Source: Euonymus europaeus (lineage: Eukaryota > Streptophyta > Magnoliopsida > Celastrales > Celastraceae). Taken from it: 64,000 bases of DNA. The notes under the pieces were generated by a model. The model was not told where the DNA came from. It searched no databases and saw nothing but the letters and a program-made list of their open reading frames with translations. Location of the stretch: NCBI GenBank assembly GCA_963580455.1, contig OY756965.1, positions 6,212,501 to 6,276,500 on the forward strand, read 5' to 3'. Shown here piece by piece: positions 46,982 through 57,415 of the stretch (position 1 is the stretch's first letter; each line of letters opens with the position of its first letter). The position numbers were made by a program, and so were the translations under genes.

Positions 46982-49900
46982 TCAAATAACAGCAGGAGAA
47001 GTTGAGAGTACTCCCTGGACATCCTGTAGAAGGAGTGTCTCATCCTCGGGTGCGTAGGGAGCAAGGAATGGCTTGAGCCTTTGTCCATTCACAGTGAAGG
47101 TGGTCCCATTCTTTGGATTGGAAATATCCACAGCACCATGGGAATGAACCTTCTTGACAATGTAAGGGCCACTCCAACGACTCTTCAACTTTCCTGGAAA
47201 AATATGGAGCCTAGAATTGTAGAGAAGCACCTCTTGCTCAAGGAAGAATTTCTTGTCCAAGATCTTCTTGTCATGCAAGACTTTCATCCTCTCCTTGGAC
47301 AGTTTGGCATTGTCATAAGCCTCCCTTCTTGCTTCTTCTAGTTCTGAAATCTGTAACTTTCTCAAGCCTTGGGCATCATCAAGTGAATAATTAATCTTTT
47401 TAATAGCCCAGAAAGCATGATGTTGAATCTCAACAGGTAAATGACAAGCACGACCATAAACCAAATGATAAGGTGACATGCCAAGAGTGGTTTTGAATGC
47501 AGTTCTATAAGCCCAAAGAGCATCAAGTAATTTATCAGACCAATCCTTCCTATTAGGATGAACTGTCTTTTCAAGAATGACCTTGATCTCTCTATTAGCC
47601 AACTCAGCTTGGCCATTAGTTTGGGGGTGATATGGAGTAGAGACCTTGTGAGTCACTCCATATTTCTTCATAAGATTTTGAAAAGGTTTGTTACAAAAAT
47701 GCGAACCCCCATTACTAATTATGGCCTTTGGCATGCCAAAACGTGCAAACAAGTCTTTTAAAAATTTAAGCACAACCTTATGATCATTGGTTCTACATGG
47801 TATAGCTTCTACCCACTTGGAAACATAATCAACAGCAAGCCAGATATACATATAGCCATTAGAAACAGGAAAAGGCCCCAAAAAGTCAATTCCCCAACAA
47901 TCAAATATCTCAAGGGTCAATATGGGAGAAAGAGGCATCATGTTCCTAGCTATGATTTTTCCAAGTTTTTGACAAGATTCACACGCTTTACACCACAACA
48001 CAACATCTTTAAACATGGTAGGCCAATAAAGTCCACTTTGTAAAATTTTTGCAACAGTTTTCTGGGCTGCAAAGTGACCACCACAAGCCCCAGAATGACA
48101 AAACTCAAACACAGAAGCAAACTCATCATTAGGAATACAACGTCTCACCAACTGATCAGCACAATATTTAAAATGATAAGGTGAGTTAAAGTAATAGAAT
48201 CGAACCTCAGAAAGGAACCTACGCTTGTCTTGAACATTCCAATGAGAAGGTAATTGCTCAGTGATAAGGTAATTCACAATATCCGCAAACCAAGGTGCAC
48301 GCGACACAACAAAGAGATGCTCATCCGAAAAATCATCATGCAAAGGTGGAAAAGTATGGGACTCGGGTAGCTGCAATCTAGACAAATGGTCAGCTACCAC
48401 ATTCTCGACACCTTTCTTATCCTTGATAGTGATGTCAAACTCTTGAAGCAATAAAATCCAGCGTATAAACCTGGGTTTAGCATCTTTCTTTTGCAACAAA
48501 TACTTCAAAGCAGAGTGGTCAGTAAAGATGGTGATAGGAGAACCAATGATATAAGAACGGAATTTATCTAAAGCAAACACAACAGCAAACAATTCCTTTT
48601 CAGTGGTGGTGTAATTCTTCTGTGCATCATTCAATGTTTTACTTGCATAATAAATCACAGAAGGTTTACCATCAATTCTTTGACCTAAAACAGCACCTAG
48701 AGCAAAATCACTAGCATCGGTCATAAGTTCAAATGGTAAATCCCACCTAGGAGATTGCATGATAGGAGCAACTGTCAAGTGTTTCTTTAGAGTCTCAAAA
48801 GCATATTGACATTCATTAGACCAAACAAATTCAGTATCATTTTGCAATAAAGCACACAATGGTTTGGTGATAGCACTAAAGCCTTGAATAAAACGTCGGT
48901 AGAAGCCGGCATGACCAAGAAAAGAGCGAATATCCTTCATAGTCCTAGGAATAGGCAATTGAGAAATCAATTCTATCTTAGCCCTATCGACCTCTATACC
49001 ACGTTTTGACACTAAATGTCCAAGCACCAACCCACTAGTCACCATAAACTGACATTTTTCCCAATTAAGCAACAAATTCTTTTCTTCACATCTAGTCAAC
49101 ACAGCATTTAGATTTTTCAAGCACACATCAAAAGAGCATCCTAACACAGAAAAATCATCCATAAAAACTTCACACATGTCCTCAAGCATGTCAGAAAAAA
49201 TGCTCATCATGCAACGTTGGAATGTGGCAGGGGCATTGCATAAACCAAATGGCATCCTCCTAAAGGCAAATGTGCCAAAAGGGCAAGTGAAGGTGGTTTT
49301 TTCTTGGTCCTCTAGAGATATGGCAATTTGATAATAACCAGAAAAACCATCTAAAAAGCAATAAAACTCATTTCCAGCAACTTTTTCCAAAATTTGGTCA
49401 AGAAAGGGCAATGGGAAATGGTCTTTGCGACTAACCGAATTTAGTTTTCGGTAGTCTATGCACATGCGCCATCCAGTCACTTTCCTAGTAGGAATTAAAT
49501 CACCCAAAGCATTTTCAATGACAGTTAAACCAGATTTCTTAGGGACTACCTGTGTGGGACTCACCCACTTACTGTCGGAGATAGGATAAATGATTCCAAC
49601 TGCTAACAGCTTCAAAACCTTCTTCTTTACAACTTCTTTCATGGCAGGGTTGAGTCTCCTCTGTGCATCTCTCACTGGTGTAGGATCTCCCTCCAAAAAA
49701 ATGCTGTGAGTACAAATATTAGGGTCAATACCCTTGATGTCTGCAATGGTCCAGCCAATAGCTCCCTTGTGCTTTTGTAAAACCGCTACCAAGCTGGTTT
49801 CTTGCTCAGGAGTGAGCTGAGATGAAATGACAACAGGGAATGTACCCTCTTCTGGACCAAGAAAAATATATTTCAAATCTTCAGGAAGCTTTTTCAGCTC

Positions 49901-52597
49901 AAGAGTGGGAGTTTCCACAATGGATGGCTTCATTTCCTCGGGTGGATCAAGAATCTCAAAGTTTGGTCCCCTCCATCTACCAATGTGGCTCACATCCTCC
50001 AACTTAGCTGAATCATCAATATCACAAGGCTCATCCAATATGATAGGATCAAGATCATCCAAATCATCTTCTATATCATCAATTTGGCTAGATTTCTTAG
50101 GATATGCATCCTCATATACACTCTCAGAATCAAGAACAGAATATAAAACTGATGGGCTAAAACTCTGAACCCAATCTATTGTTTGCAACTCTGAATCATC
50201 ACAGTCACTAGGCATCTTGCAAGCAGTGAAGACATTTGTCTCAAATGTCATATTGCCAAAAGTGATCTTGAGCATTCCACTCTTGCAATTGATCAAAGCA
50301 TTTGTAGTAGCAAGGAAAGGACGCCCAAGAATGATAGGAGCACTAACAAGAAGTGAAGTAGGATGTGGCATCTCTAGGACTACAAAGTCCACAGGATAGT
50401 AAAATTTATTCACTTGCACTAAGACATCTTCCACAACCCCCTTGGGTTTCTTGACTGTTCTATCTGCCATCTGCAAAAGCATGGGTGTCTGCTTCAATTC
50501 TCCAATATCGAGTTGTTCATAAACCCATAATGGCAACAAATTCACACTACTCCCCAAATCAAGTAAGGCATTTTCAAGCCTTTTTTCACCAATAACAATA
50601 GAGATAGTAGGTGATCCAGGATCACGCAGCTTCTGAGGAGTATCACTCATGATCAAAGCTCCAACTTCTTCAACTAGAAAAGACTTCTTGGTCACATTCA
50701 CCTTCCTCTTTGCAGTACATAAGTCCTTCAAGAACTTAGCATAGGAAGGGATTTGTTGAATAGCATCTAAAAGTGGAATGTTGAGCTTCACTTGCTTGAA
50801 AATCTTCTGAATCTCAGTATGATGCTTGTTCATCTGCCCAACTTTCAATCTATGTGGATAAGGAACAGTAGGTCGATAAATCCTCTCATTTTCTTTCTCT
50901 ACCACAGATGGAGTCTTCAATTCTGAATTTTCTTTATTTTTCTCTCTCTCTACTTCCTTTCCTACCTCAACCACATCAGGTGCACCCACAAGAGAAGGAC
51001 TAGAATGCTGAGAATCAATAGGGGCCTCAGGTCTAGAAACCTGCTTCCCACTCCTCAAAGTGGTAACTGCTTTGGTCGTCTCAAAACTATCTCCAGAAAC
51101 ATTATGAACATGCTGTTGAGACTGTTGTTTATAGACCGTAGGATTTGGTTGAGGTTGAGCTGGAAACTTTCCCTTCTCAAGAGTGCTCAAAGTGGTATTC
51201 ATTTTTTGAATTGTTCCTCGCAAGTCATTGATGGCTTGTGTATTCTGATTGTTTGTAGTAGCCTGAACCTGCATGAACTGCTGAAAAGTGGTAGCCATCT
51301 GTGCTATGGTATCATCTAGAGACTTCTTGGGTGGAGCAACTGGTTGTTGAAGAGGAAAACCAGGAGGTGCTATTGGAGGAAGATAACTCTGAGTATGCTG
51401 AAACTGCTGTGGAGGAGCCATCTGTTGTGGATAACTCTGTGAAGACTGTCCTGGTTGATCATTCCTCCATGAAAAGTTAGGATGGTTCCTCCATCCCGGA
51501 TTGTATGTGTTCGAATAAGGATTATTCATCTTGTTGACCCAATTTACAGCTTGCAATTGGTCCATTCCATTCTCCATCATAGGCATGATAGGGCAATCTT
51601 GAGTCTTACGGCTAGAATCAGCACATAAGTTACATGGTTCCACCGTTTTCACTGCCTTGACTTTTTCCAACTCCATAATCTCTAGTCTTCTAGACAAAGT
51701 AGCTAGCTTAGCTTGAACATCCACATCTTCCTTCAACTCATATTTACCACCACTTGGGATGGTTCTCAAAGGTTGAGCAGCTATAGCAATTCTGTCAGTT
51801 CTTGTATTCCACTGGCTAGCACTCTCTCCAAGATAATCAAAGAAATCCAATGCGGCGTCTGGCTCTTTATCAAAGAATTCTCCATTGCACATAGTTTGCA
51901 CAAATTGTTTGCACTCCGACGTCAGACCCTTATAGAAGTAGTTGACAACTCTCCAAGACTCATAGCCATGATGTGGACAAATATTCAATAACTCCTTGAA
52001 GCGGTCCCAACTAGCTTGGAAAGTCTCATCATGCTTCTGAGTGAATTGAGCTATCTTCTCTTGAATCATTTGAGTTCTCTGAAATGGAAAGAATTTTTGT
52101 AAGAACTCACGTTGCATATCAACCCAACTAGTAATAGAATTAGCTCTCAATTGATTAAACCACAACTTAGCCTTATCCTTCAAAGAGAAAGGAAACAAAC
52201 GCAATCTAACATACTCATCAGTGTTATCCCTATTAATGAAAGTAGTGCAAGCTAACTCAAAATCAGTAAGACGCTGGTAAGGGCTCTCAGATTCCATGCC
52301 ATGGAATTGAGGTATCACTGACATCATGCCATGCTTAACAGAAAATGGAGGTGCATTTTCAGGTAATATGATGCATGAAGGAGTAGTAGTGCGAGTGGGC
52401 TGAATAAAATCCTTAAGAGTACGTGGTGCAGGATTAGCCATGTTTTCAAAAACTTCTTCGTCAAACAAAATAGGCAAACCAAGCTCAGAATCACTTTCAG
52501 AAGTCACAGATGCAAAATCAGTTTCAAGACTAACAATGCTACTTGTATTGCTAGATGTTCTACGCAACCTATTATGATCGTCTCTAACCCAAGACAT
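46982..52597 (-). CDS. Athila Gag-Pol polyprotein, intact frame, catalytic changes
   Basis: This single 1871-residue frame encodes particle, protease and replication enzymes. Domains in order: Gag (about 55-300, with LKDKAKLWFNQL and ICPHHGYESW); zinc knuckle C322-x2-C325-x4-R330-x4-C335, where the usual His is Arg; proline/glutamine-rich linker; aspartic protease with D680-LGSSVNLLP; reverse transcriptase with LDGFSGYYQ and FMDDF (D1147, D1148); RNase H starting TDAS (D1294); integrase zinc finger H1501 onward (HSGACGGH, CKACESCQ); and the integrase core D1571 (GIDFLGPF), then N1629 in IISNGGSHF where Asp is expected, and E1665 (GQAEL), 35 residues on. The change is GAT to AAT. It begins MSWVRDD, 93 bases inside the primer site. 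Reverse transcription could work if expressed; integration by its own enzyme probably cannot. Confidence 0.95.
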   Translation of the reverse strand: MSWVRDDHNRLRRTSSNTSSIVSLETDFASVTSESDSELGLPILFDEEVFENMANPAPRTLKDFIQPTRTTTPSCIILPENAPPFSVKHGMMSVIPQFHGMESESPYQRLTDFELACTTFINRDNTDEYVRLRLFPFSLKDKAKLWFNQLRANSITSWVDMQREFLQKFFPFQRTQMIQEKIAQFTQKHDETFQASWDRFKELLNICPHHGYESWRVVNYFYKGLTSECKQFVQTMCNGEFFDKEPDAALDFFDYLGESASQWNTRTDRIAIAAQPLRTIPSGGKYELKEDVDVQAKLATLSRRLEIMELEKVKAVKTVEPCNLCADSSRKTQDCPIMPMMENGMDQLQAVNWVNKMNNPYSNTYNPGWRNHPNFSWRNDQPGQSSQSYPQQMAPPQQFQHTQSYLPPIAPPGFPLQQPVAPPKKSLDDTIAQMATTFQQFMQVQATTNNQNTQAINDLRGTIQKMNTTLSTLEKGKFPAQPQPNPTVYKQQSQQHVHNVSGDSFETTKAVTTLRSGKQVSRPEAPIDSQHSSPSLVGAPDVVEVGKEVEREKNKENSELKTPSVVEKENERIYRPTVPYPHRLKVGQMNKHHTEIQKIFKQVKLNIPLLDAIQQIPSYAKFLKDLCTAKRKVNVTKKSFLVEEVGALIMSDTPQKLRDPGSPTISIVIGEKRLENALLDLGSSVNLLPLWVYEQLDIGELKQTPMLLQMADRTVKKPKGVVEDVLVQVNKFYYPVDFVVLEMPHPTSLLVSAPIILGRPFLATTNALINCKSGMLKITFGNMTFETNVFTACKMPSDCDDSELQTIDWVQSFSPSVLYSVLDSESVYEDAYPKKSSQIDDIEDDLDDLDPIILDEPCDIDDSAKLEDVSHIGRWRGPNFEILDPPEEMKPSIVETPTLELKKLPEDLKYIFLGPEEGTFPVVISSQLTPEQETSLVAVLQKHKGAIGWTIADIKGIDPNICTHSIFLEGDPTPVRDAQRRLNPAMKEVVKKKVLKLLAVGIIYPISDSKWVSPTQVVPKKSGLTVIENALGDLIPTRKVTGWRMCIDYRKLNSVSRKDHFPLPFLDQILEKVAGNEFYCFLDGFSGYYQIAISLEDQEKTTFTCPFGTFAFRRMPFGLCNAPATFQRCMMSIFSDMLEDMCEVFMDDFSVLGCSFDVCLKNLNAVLTRCEEKNLLLNWEKCQFMVTSGLVLGHLVSKRGIEVDRAKIELISQLPIPRTMKDIRSFLGHAGFYRRFIQGFSAITKPLCALLQNDTEFVWSNECQYAFETLKKHLTVAPIMQSPRWDLPFELMTDASDFALGAVLGQRIDGKPSVIYYASKTLNDAQKNYTTTEKELFAVVFALDKFRSYIIGSPITIFTDHSALKYLLQKKDAKPRFIRWILLLQEFDITIKDKKGVENVVADHLSRLQLPESHTFPPLHDDFSDEHLFVVSRAPWFADIVNYLITEQLPSHWNVQDKRRFLSEVRFYYFNSPYHFKYCADQLVRRCIPNDEFASVFEFCHSGACGGHFAAQKTVAKILQSGLYWPTMFKDVVLWCKACESCQKLGKIIARNMMPLSPILTLEIFDCWGIDFLGPFPVSNGYMYIWLAVDYVSKWVEAIPCRTNDHKVVLKFLKDLFARFGMPKAIISNGGSHFCNKPFQNLMKKYGVTHKVSTPYHPQTNGQAELANREIKVILEKTVHPNRKDWSDKLLDALWAYRTAFKTTLGMSPYHLVYGRACHLPVEIQHHAFWAIKKINYSLDDAQGLRKLQISELEEARREAYDNAKLSKERMKVLHDKKILDKKFFLEQEVLLYNSRLHIFPGKLKSRWSGPYIVKKVHSHGAVDISNPKNGTTFTVNGQRLKPFLAPYAPEDETLLLQDVQGVLSTSPAVI

Positions 52598-52689
52598 GCA
52601 ACATCAAGCAATCACAAGTAGAGTAGAAATTTAAGTTCCCAATAAAAACAAAAATAAAATAAAGGAAGACCCGAACCGAAGGACAAAAG

Positions 52690-52707
52690 TCCCCGGCAAC
52701 GGCGCCA
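52690..52707 (-). other. Primer binding site, tRNA-Asp
   Basis: The plus strand reads tccccggcaacggcgcca, which is the 3' end of plant tRNA-Asp including CCA. The element's - strand is therefore complementary over 18 bases. It lies 6 bases inside the 5' LTR. tRNA-Asp priming is usual for Athila/Tat elements. Confidence 0.92.
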
Positions 52708-52713
52708 AAAGCT

Positions 52714-54305
52714 TGACTCGCCCAAAATAGGTAAGTGGATTAACGCTTTCCCAAGTGTAGGTTTGTCAAAGTAATAATAGGAGTGAATCCCAAATCGTCT
52801 CACAAAGACTTTTGGTTTCGGCTTGGGTCTATGAATTATTAACCTAATTACTTAATTAAATATGGTATTCACAATGTTAAGTGTGGCAAAATTGCACTAA
52901 CCATGGGTTAGATTCGGTTTTCCCTCTTGGGGTGATTGATTGAACTAAACCCTAATATACGAAATGAGAATTAAATACTAAACTACTGCAGAAAATCAAA
53001 ATGGAAATAAGCACAACATAATAAAATGTAAAACATAACATAAAATGTTCAAGCACAAACTAAATCGTAATGGAAATATTCAAGTAGATTAAACTAGAAC
53101 TATGAATCCAGATGTGATAATAAAATGAAATAACAATAAGGAAGAGGATTTTAGAGATCAAATCCAATGTCGAATGTTGAGGTGAATCGGTCTTCCAATC
53201 TACAAATAGAAGTTGAGGGTAATCCAACTTGGGCTCTTCTCAAGCTCTACAAGGAGGAAGAAATTCTTCTTCTAGTTGGTTGGGTCTCCAAGACTCCTAG
53301 CAATCTTCAATAGACTTATTTTCGAACCCCAAGCAAGAATCAAAGATGAAGAACAAGGTAAGAGAACAAAAACCTTAGAGAATAATGTATTTTCGGCCAA
53401 AATGAGTGTTGTCAAAGAATGGGGTCTCCCAACCCATAAAACCCTCATACCTCTCTTAAAAGACCATCCTAACCTATTACAAATAAGTCCCATTGGTCAA
53501 ATAAAGTAATTAGACAAGTTTGCCCTTCAAGAATTGAGTAAAAATCATAAAACCCGAAATTATTGGAACTGTTCAAGGCAGTATCTTGTATTAATTCCAC
53601 AGACTTCAATTCTCAATGGATTTATGCGTATGAGAACTCGTTGGAAAGATCTGGATGTCTACTTCAACTTTATAGAAGAAAGTTTCTTCAAATTCGATCA
53701 TTTACACCTTCAAAAGTTGACCCGAAAATTATTGCGCAGTGCTGTCCGGACAGATATGCTTGAAAACAGCACTGTCCGGCTTTCTTCTTCAACCGTCCGG
53801 ACGGATATGTTTGAAAATGCCACTGTCCGCCTTTCTTCTTTGTCCGTCCGGACGGCTTCTGATACGCGTCCGGACGGTTGACAGTAAACTTCAATTTTGC
53901 AGCTCCTTTTATGCATTTTCTTCCATATTCAATCCCGATCAATCCGAAGCCTACAAAAATTATTCAAACAAGTCATAAATGACTGAAACATACTTAAACA
54001 AGGGTCAAAACCATTTTTAGGTTGATAGAACAAAATTTGGCATATTAAAACTCAAATGCTTAAGAGATAGCATTTCCACAACTTCAACCATTATGCCCAA
54101 AACTTGGATTTCATATCTCTAAGCTACCAAACCAACTTGAACCACTAGAAAACACTTAAAATGACTATGTCAAAGTGTTGAATTATGCATTGGCTCATTA
54201 ACATGGATTTCGGCAACTCAAACCTAAAATGTGGTTTTTAAGCATTGAAACTCAACGTTTTACTTTCAAAACTCCACAAAAATATGCAAAATATCATCCC
54301 AATCA
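52714..54305 (-). repeat. 5' LTR of the Athila element (1592 bp)
   Basis: It has the same ends as the 3' LTR. By eye the differences include caaagtaata versus caatgtaata, aaatcgtaatgg versus aaatcggaatgg, and the missing 21-bp palindrome unit near 53797. As the 5' LTR it should carry the promoter on the - strand; I could not pin a TATA box with confidence. Confidence 0.95.
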
Positions 54306-55144
54306 GTCATCCAACTGGCCAGACAACTTCTTGTCCAATGTATCGATTCTCTCTCCCAATTGGTCTATCACTTCAACCTACAATAAGACAAAATAAAAAC
54401 ATAAATGCATTAGGAGATATGATATTATAAGAAGGGAAAAATATGACAACTGAAAATACACAAACAATATTTAATATCATTGAAATTTCATATTGCTGAA
54501 TTGATGGCTGAGTTCGACTACTTGATCCTTTCATTCTCATCGTCTTAATAATAGGTGCTTTCACCACTAAGGCAACATCTTCATCACAATAGAATGTATA
54601 ATTTCGCTCACGTTCTTCACTAGTAGGTTTTGATAAAGCGTGCACTTCAATCTGTAACGTAACACAATAGATTCTCAACCAGTAAATAAACTGTTCTCAA
54701 CCATCAAATATAGTAAACTGTTCTCAACCATAAACTAAACTGTTCTCAACTAGTAAATAAACTGTTCTCAACCATCAAGTATACTAAACTGTTCTCAACC
54801 ATCAAGTATACTAAACTGTTCTCAACATGTAAATAAACTGTTCTTCACCATCAAATACAGTAAATTGTTCTCAACTAGTAAATAAAGTGTTTTCAACCAT
54901 CAAGTATGTTATTCTCAACCAAATACCGATAATTCTCAAAATTTACGGATATTCAAAAGTGAACAAAAATATTAGGTGAATTCATTGATTGATAACACTC
55001 ACATCATTCGATGATAAGATGTCAATAACATCTGTCAATTTTGGTGCGCAGTCTGCTCTCTATTGCAGCATCCGTGGATACTTTTCCCCAAGCGCTGAAG
55101 TAAAATTCAGACCGACCGCTAGAATAGCTTCGTAAATCCATATC
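54306..55144 (-). pseudogene. Middle exons of the DUF1985/Ulp1-type gene
   Basis: On the - strand, exon 55144-55003 follows acceptor ctctag and reads WIYEAILAVGLNFTSALGEKYP, then an in-frame TAG where Trp is usual, then RADCAPKLTDVIDILSSND before donor gtgagtg. Exon 54651 to about 54480 follows acceptor gttacag and reads IEVHALSKPTSEERERNYTF and DVALVVKAP. Exon 54377-54306 follows ttattgtag and enters the coiled-coil part, which the Athila insertion cuts. The order DUF1985, linker, coiled coil, protease fits the family. Confidence 0.7.
54652..55002 (-). repeat. Ulp1-gene intron filled with the GGTTGAGAAC array
   Basis: About ten ggttgagaacagttta-type units (54662-54960), in the sense direction of the - strand gene, lie between a gtgagtg donor and a gttacag acceptor. 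Confidence 0.8.
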
Positions 55145-55238
55145 TAGAGTGACAATATATTGAAATTAAAATTGAAGATATCGTTTATTATATAAAAATA
55201 ACAACTAATAAGATTTTAGAAATATAAATAGGAATTAC

Positions 55239-57415
55239 TTGAAATGCAAAAGGGAATCCAACCAAACTATAAAAGTCCAACCCCTTTCCCTTTTGCTTGT
55301 TCTTCTCAGCTCGACCTATCAATGCGTTATTCAATGATTCCGTAGTCCGCTTGAATGATAGAGTTGTTGGTGTATGCCCTAGGAGCTAATCGTAGAATGA
55401 TTGTACTAGCATACATTTATTATGTTATATTGAGGTATTTCATTTATTATCTGCGCTATTTAAATGATTGTGATAAATATCCCTAGAATAGTTGGTTTGA
55501 TGCCATGGGACTTCAAGTGTGTGACTTGAACGTGAGATCCTCATGGATGTATATAGAACACTATTCTTAAATGTCCCTAGTCAAGTATTATTGTTAATTG
55601 GGATAACATTAATACATTGAGACTAGTATGTAGGTTGATTGATGACCAAATCTTACGGGTCATGGATATGAGATATCAAATTAATACATGGGTACTTGTT
55701 AGAGAACAGAAGTACTGGACAGACCCAACATGAGAATACTGCATGGATTGTTATATGAAAGTCATAAGTTATTCTCATAGTGACGATGATATATGTTGTC
55801 CTTTAACCTGAAATCACTACGGTTCCCGACATGAGGAGTTATATACTTTGATACTATCTAACGTCACCTGTAAAAGGGTTGGCTATAAAGTCAGTGATTG
55901 GGTGTATCACGAATTGTGTTAAGGTATGTGAGTGACCTAGATGGAATTTGTCACTTCTATATAGCATGAGTAATATCTGTGGGCCCCTTAATTGAGTGAG
56001 ACTGAGAAATGCATGGTCGTGCTCAAAATGAGTCAATATGTGATATTGATCTCGTTTGTTTATAGTCTACTCGGAATCGAGAAACACATAGATTAACCTA
56101 TACGAGGATGACACATTCCATGCCTCGATGTTAATCAAGATATTAAGGACAAAGGGACTGCATGTAAAATTGGTCATGATTAAAGGTTATGTCGAATCAT
56201 TGACATTCCCGTTACTTGGGCAACAATGATTTGTTGCTAGATACCTCTCATTGTTTGTGATGCTAGAATACGATTTTAGTTTCACTGCCAAAGTAACGAG
56301 AACCTATAGGGTTGCACACATAGAATAAGTCAAAGATTACGTTATTAGAGAATAACAATTACGTTTGGGCTTAGGGCTTGATGTAGGATCCATGACCGAT
56401 TTAATTAATGGGATTGATTGAACGTGGTCAAGTGTCAAAACGTGGGCTCCTTGTCTTTAGGGGATGTGGGCTTTTCGTTTTACTTGGCTCACTATATATA
56501 TAGGGTTAGAGTGATAACCCTAGTGTGGTTTTTTCGAACAAGAGTGAGCCACAATATAGAAAGTTGAGAGCAAAATAGTTTTGTGCTTTTCTCCTCAGTT
56601 ACTAGCATAACAGTGACAAGGAGGTCTTTGCTTTGTTCGTGTGGATACCATAGAGGCGTTGTTTGTTCGAATAGTGTTGTTTGATTTGGATCTATCAAGG
56701 CTAGCAACCGTTCAATTTCTGCGCTACAACAGGTAATCTTTTAACACCGATTTATGCCCTTTCGCATGGATCCTCACGAGGGTTTCGATGAAAATTTTAA
56801 TTTCTGCTGTGTGTATGGATCATCGAAACCCAACAAGAGTTCCCCGTGGGAAGTTGTTGAACTCCTCAAGCGATCCTACCAATTCTAACTAATTAGTATC
56901 GATGAATAATTTTGGCTCCCTTCCCATGTGAACAAACTCTACGAAATACACAAGTGCCAATTTCAATTTATCGTCAGAGTCCTCACATGCAATGAACCTA
57001 TCATGCAGTGCATTGCTAGTGGTCCTCTTTTGGCCCTCAAATAGCTTTGCACTATCACATCTCTGCCTTCTGGTAAGAACGTACTCAGATATGGAAGTGG
57101 TGAGCAACGAAGACCAATTATTAAGTTGAATTCGTTCAGTGAGAATGTCAACTCATGTTCCCCAATCTTGAACACCAGCCTTCCTATTGCTTCGTCTGCA
57201 GGATAGAGCAATTGATGCATCAACACCTGATGGACAATCTGAGGAGCCCACTAAATCTCTCCAACGTCCAAAAAATGACCAAAAGAGGATGCCCTAAATG
57301 ACTCTAGCTCGTCACCTTCAAGCATTAATTTAATTGTGTTCATAGCTTGTGCAAGTTTAGATTGGCTAACAACCTTGGATGGAAATCTATCCTTAGCAAG
57401 AATTCTAAAATCCAT
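55239..57415 (-). pseudogene. DUF1985 exon of the MULE-borne Ulp1-type gene, split by a solo LTR
   Basis: On the - strand the exon starts ATG at 57415 (MDFRILAKDRFPSKVV). It reads SFRASSFGHFLDVGEI, an in-frame TAG at 57251-57253, then IVHQVLMHQLLYP, LVFKIGEHELTFSLNEFNLI and IGLRCSPLP. After a frameshift near 57050 it reads DDKLKLALVYFVEFVHMGRE, then SLEEFNNFPRGTL at the LTR junction, and beyond it SFKRTTESLNNALIGR and LVGFPFAFQ before donor gtaattcc (55238). This matches the plant DUF1985 pattern (F-L--RE----- ... F-I-G-----F---EF--ITGL-C, then K--L--L-F----L, FP-G--S, GFP-AF). Its function is unknown; the domain is found with C48 proteases in MULEs. It is a pseudogene. Confidence 0.75.
55365..56835 (+). 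mobile_element. Solo LTR (1471 bp), TSD agagt
   Basis: It begins TGTTGGTGTATGCCCTAGG and ends ATCGAAACCCAACA, with identical 5-mers agagt at 55360-55364 and 56836-56840. It is the same family as 20278-21758 in the opposite orientation. A TATA-like actatatatatagg at 56491-56504 fixes the strand. It interrupts the DUF1985 exon; removing it and one TSD restores the reading frame (FPRGTL followed by SFKRTTESLNN). Confidence 0.92.

Larger units (their letters stand above)
43728..54305 (-). mobile_element. Full-length Athila-type Ty3/gypsy retrotransposon, TSD gtcat
   Basis: The element is flanked by identical 5-mers gtcat (43723-43727 and 54306-54310). It has two LTRs with TG...CA ends, a tRNA-Asp primer site, a polypurine tract and one long Gag-Pol frame. 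By eye the LTRs differ at about ten positions in 1592 plus one 21-bp length change, about 99.4 percent identity. At a commonly used plant rate of 1.3e-8 this gives a few hundred thousand years; slower rates in woody plants would make it older. There is no env-like ORF in the 1.64 kb between pol and the 3' LTR. It sits inside a coding exon of the MULE Ulp1-type gene. Confidence 0.95.

Noticed and set aside
47081..51991. Several plus-strand frames of 60-113 residues inside the polyprotein
   Set aside because: Shadows of the intact minus-strand Gag-Pol frame.
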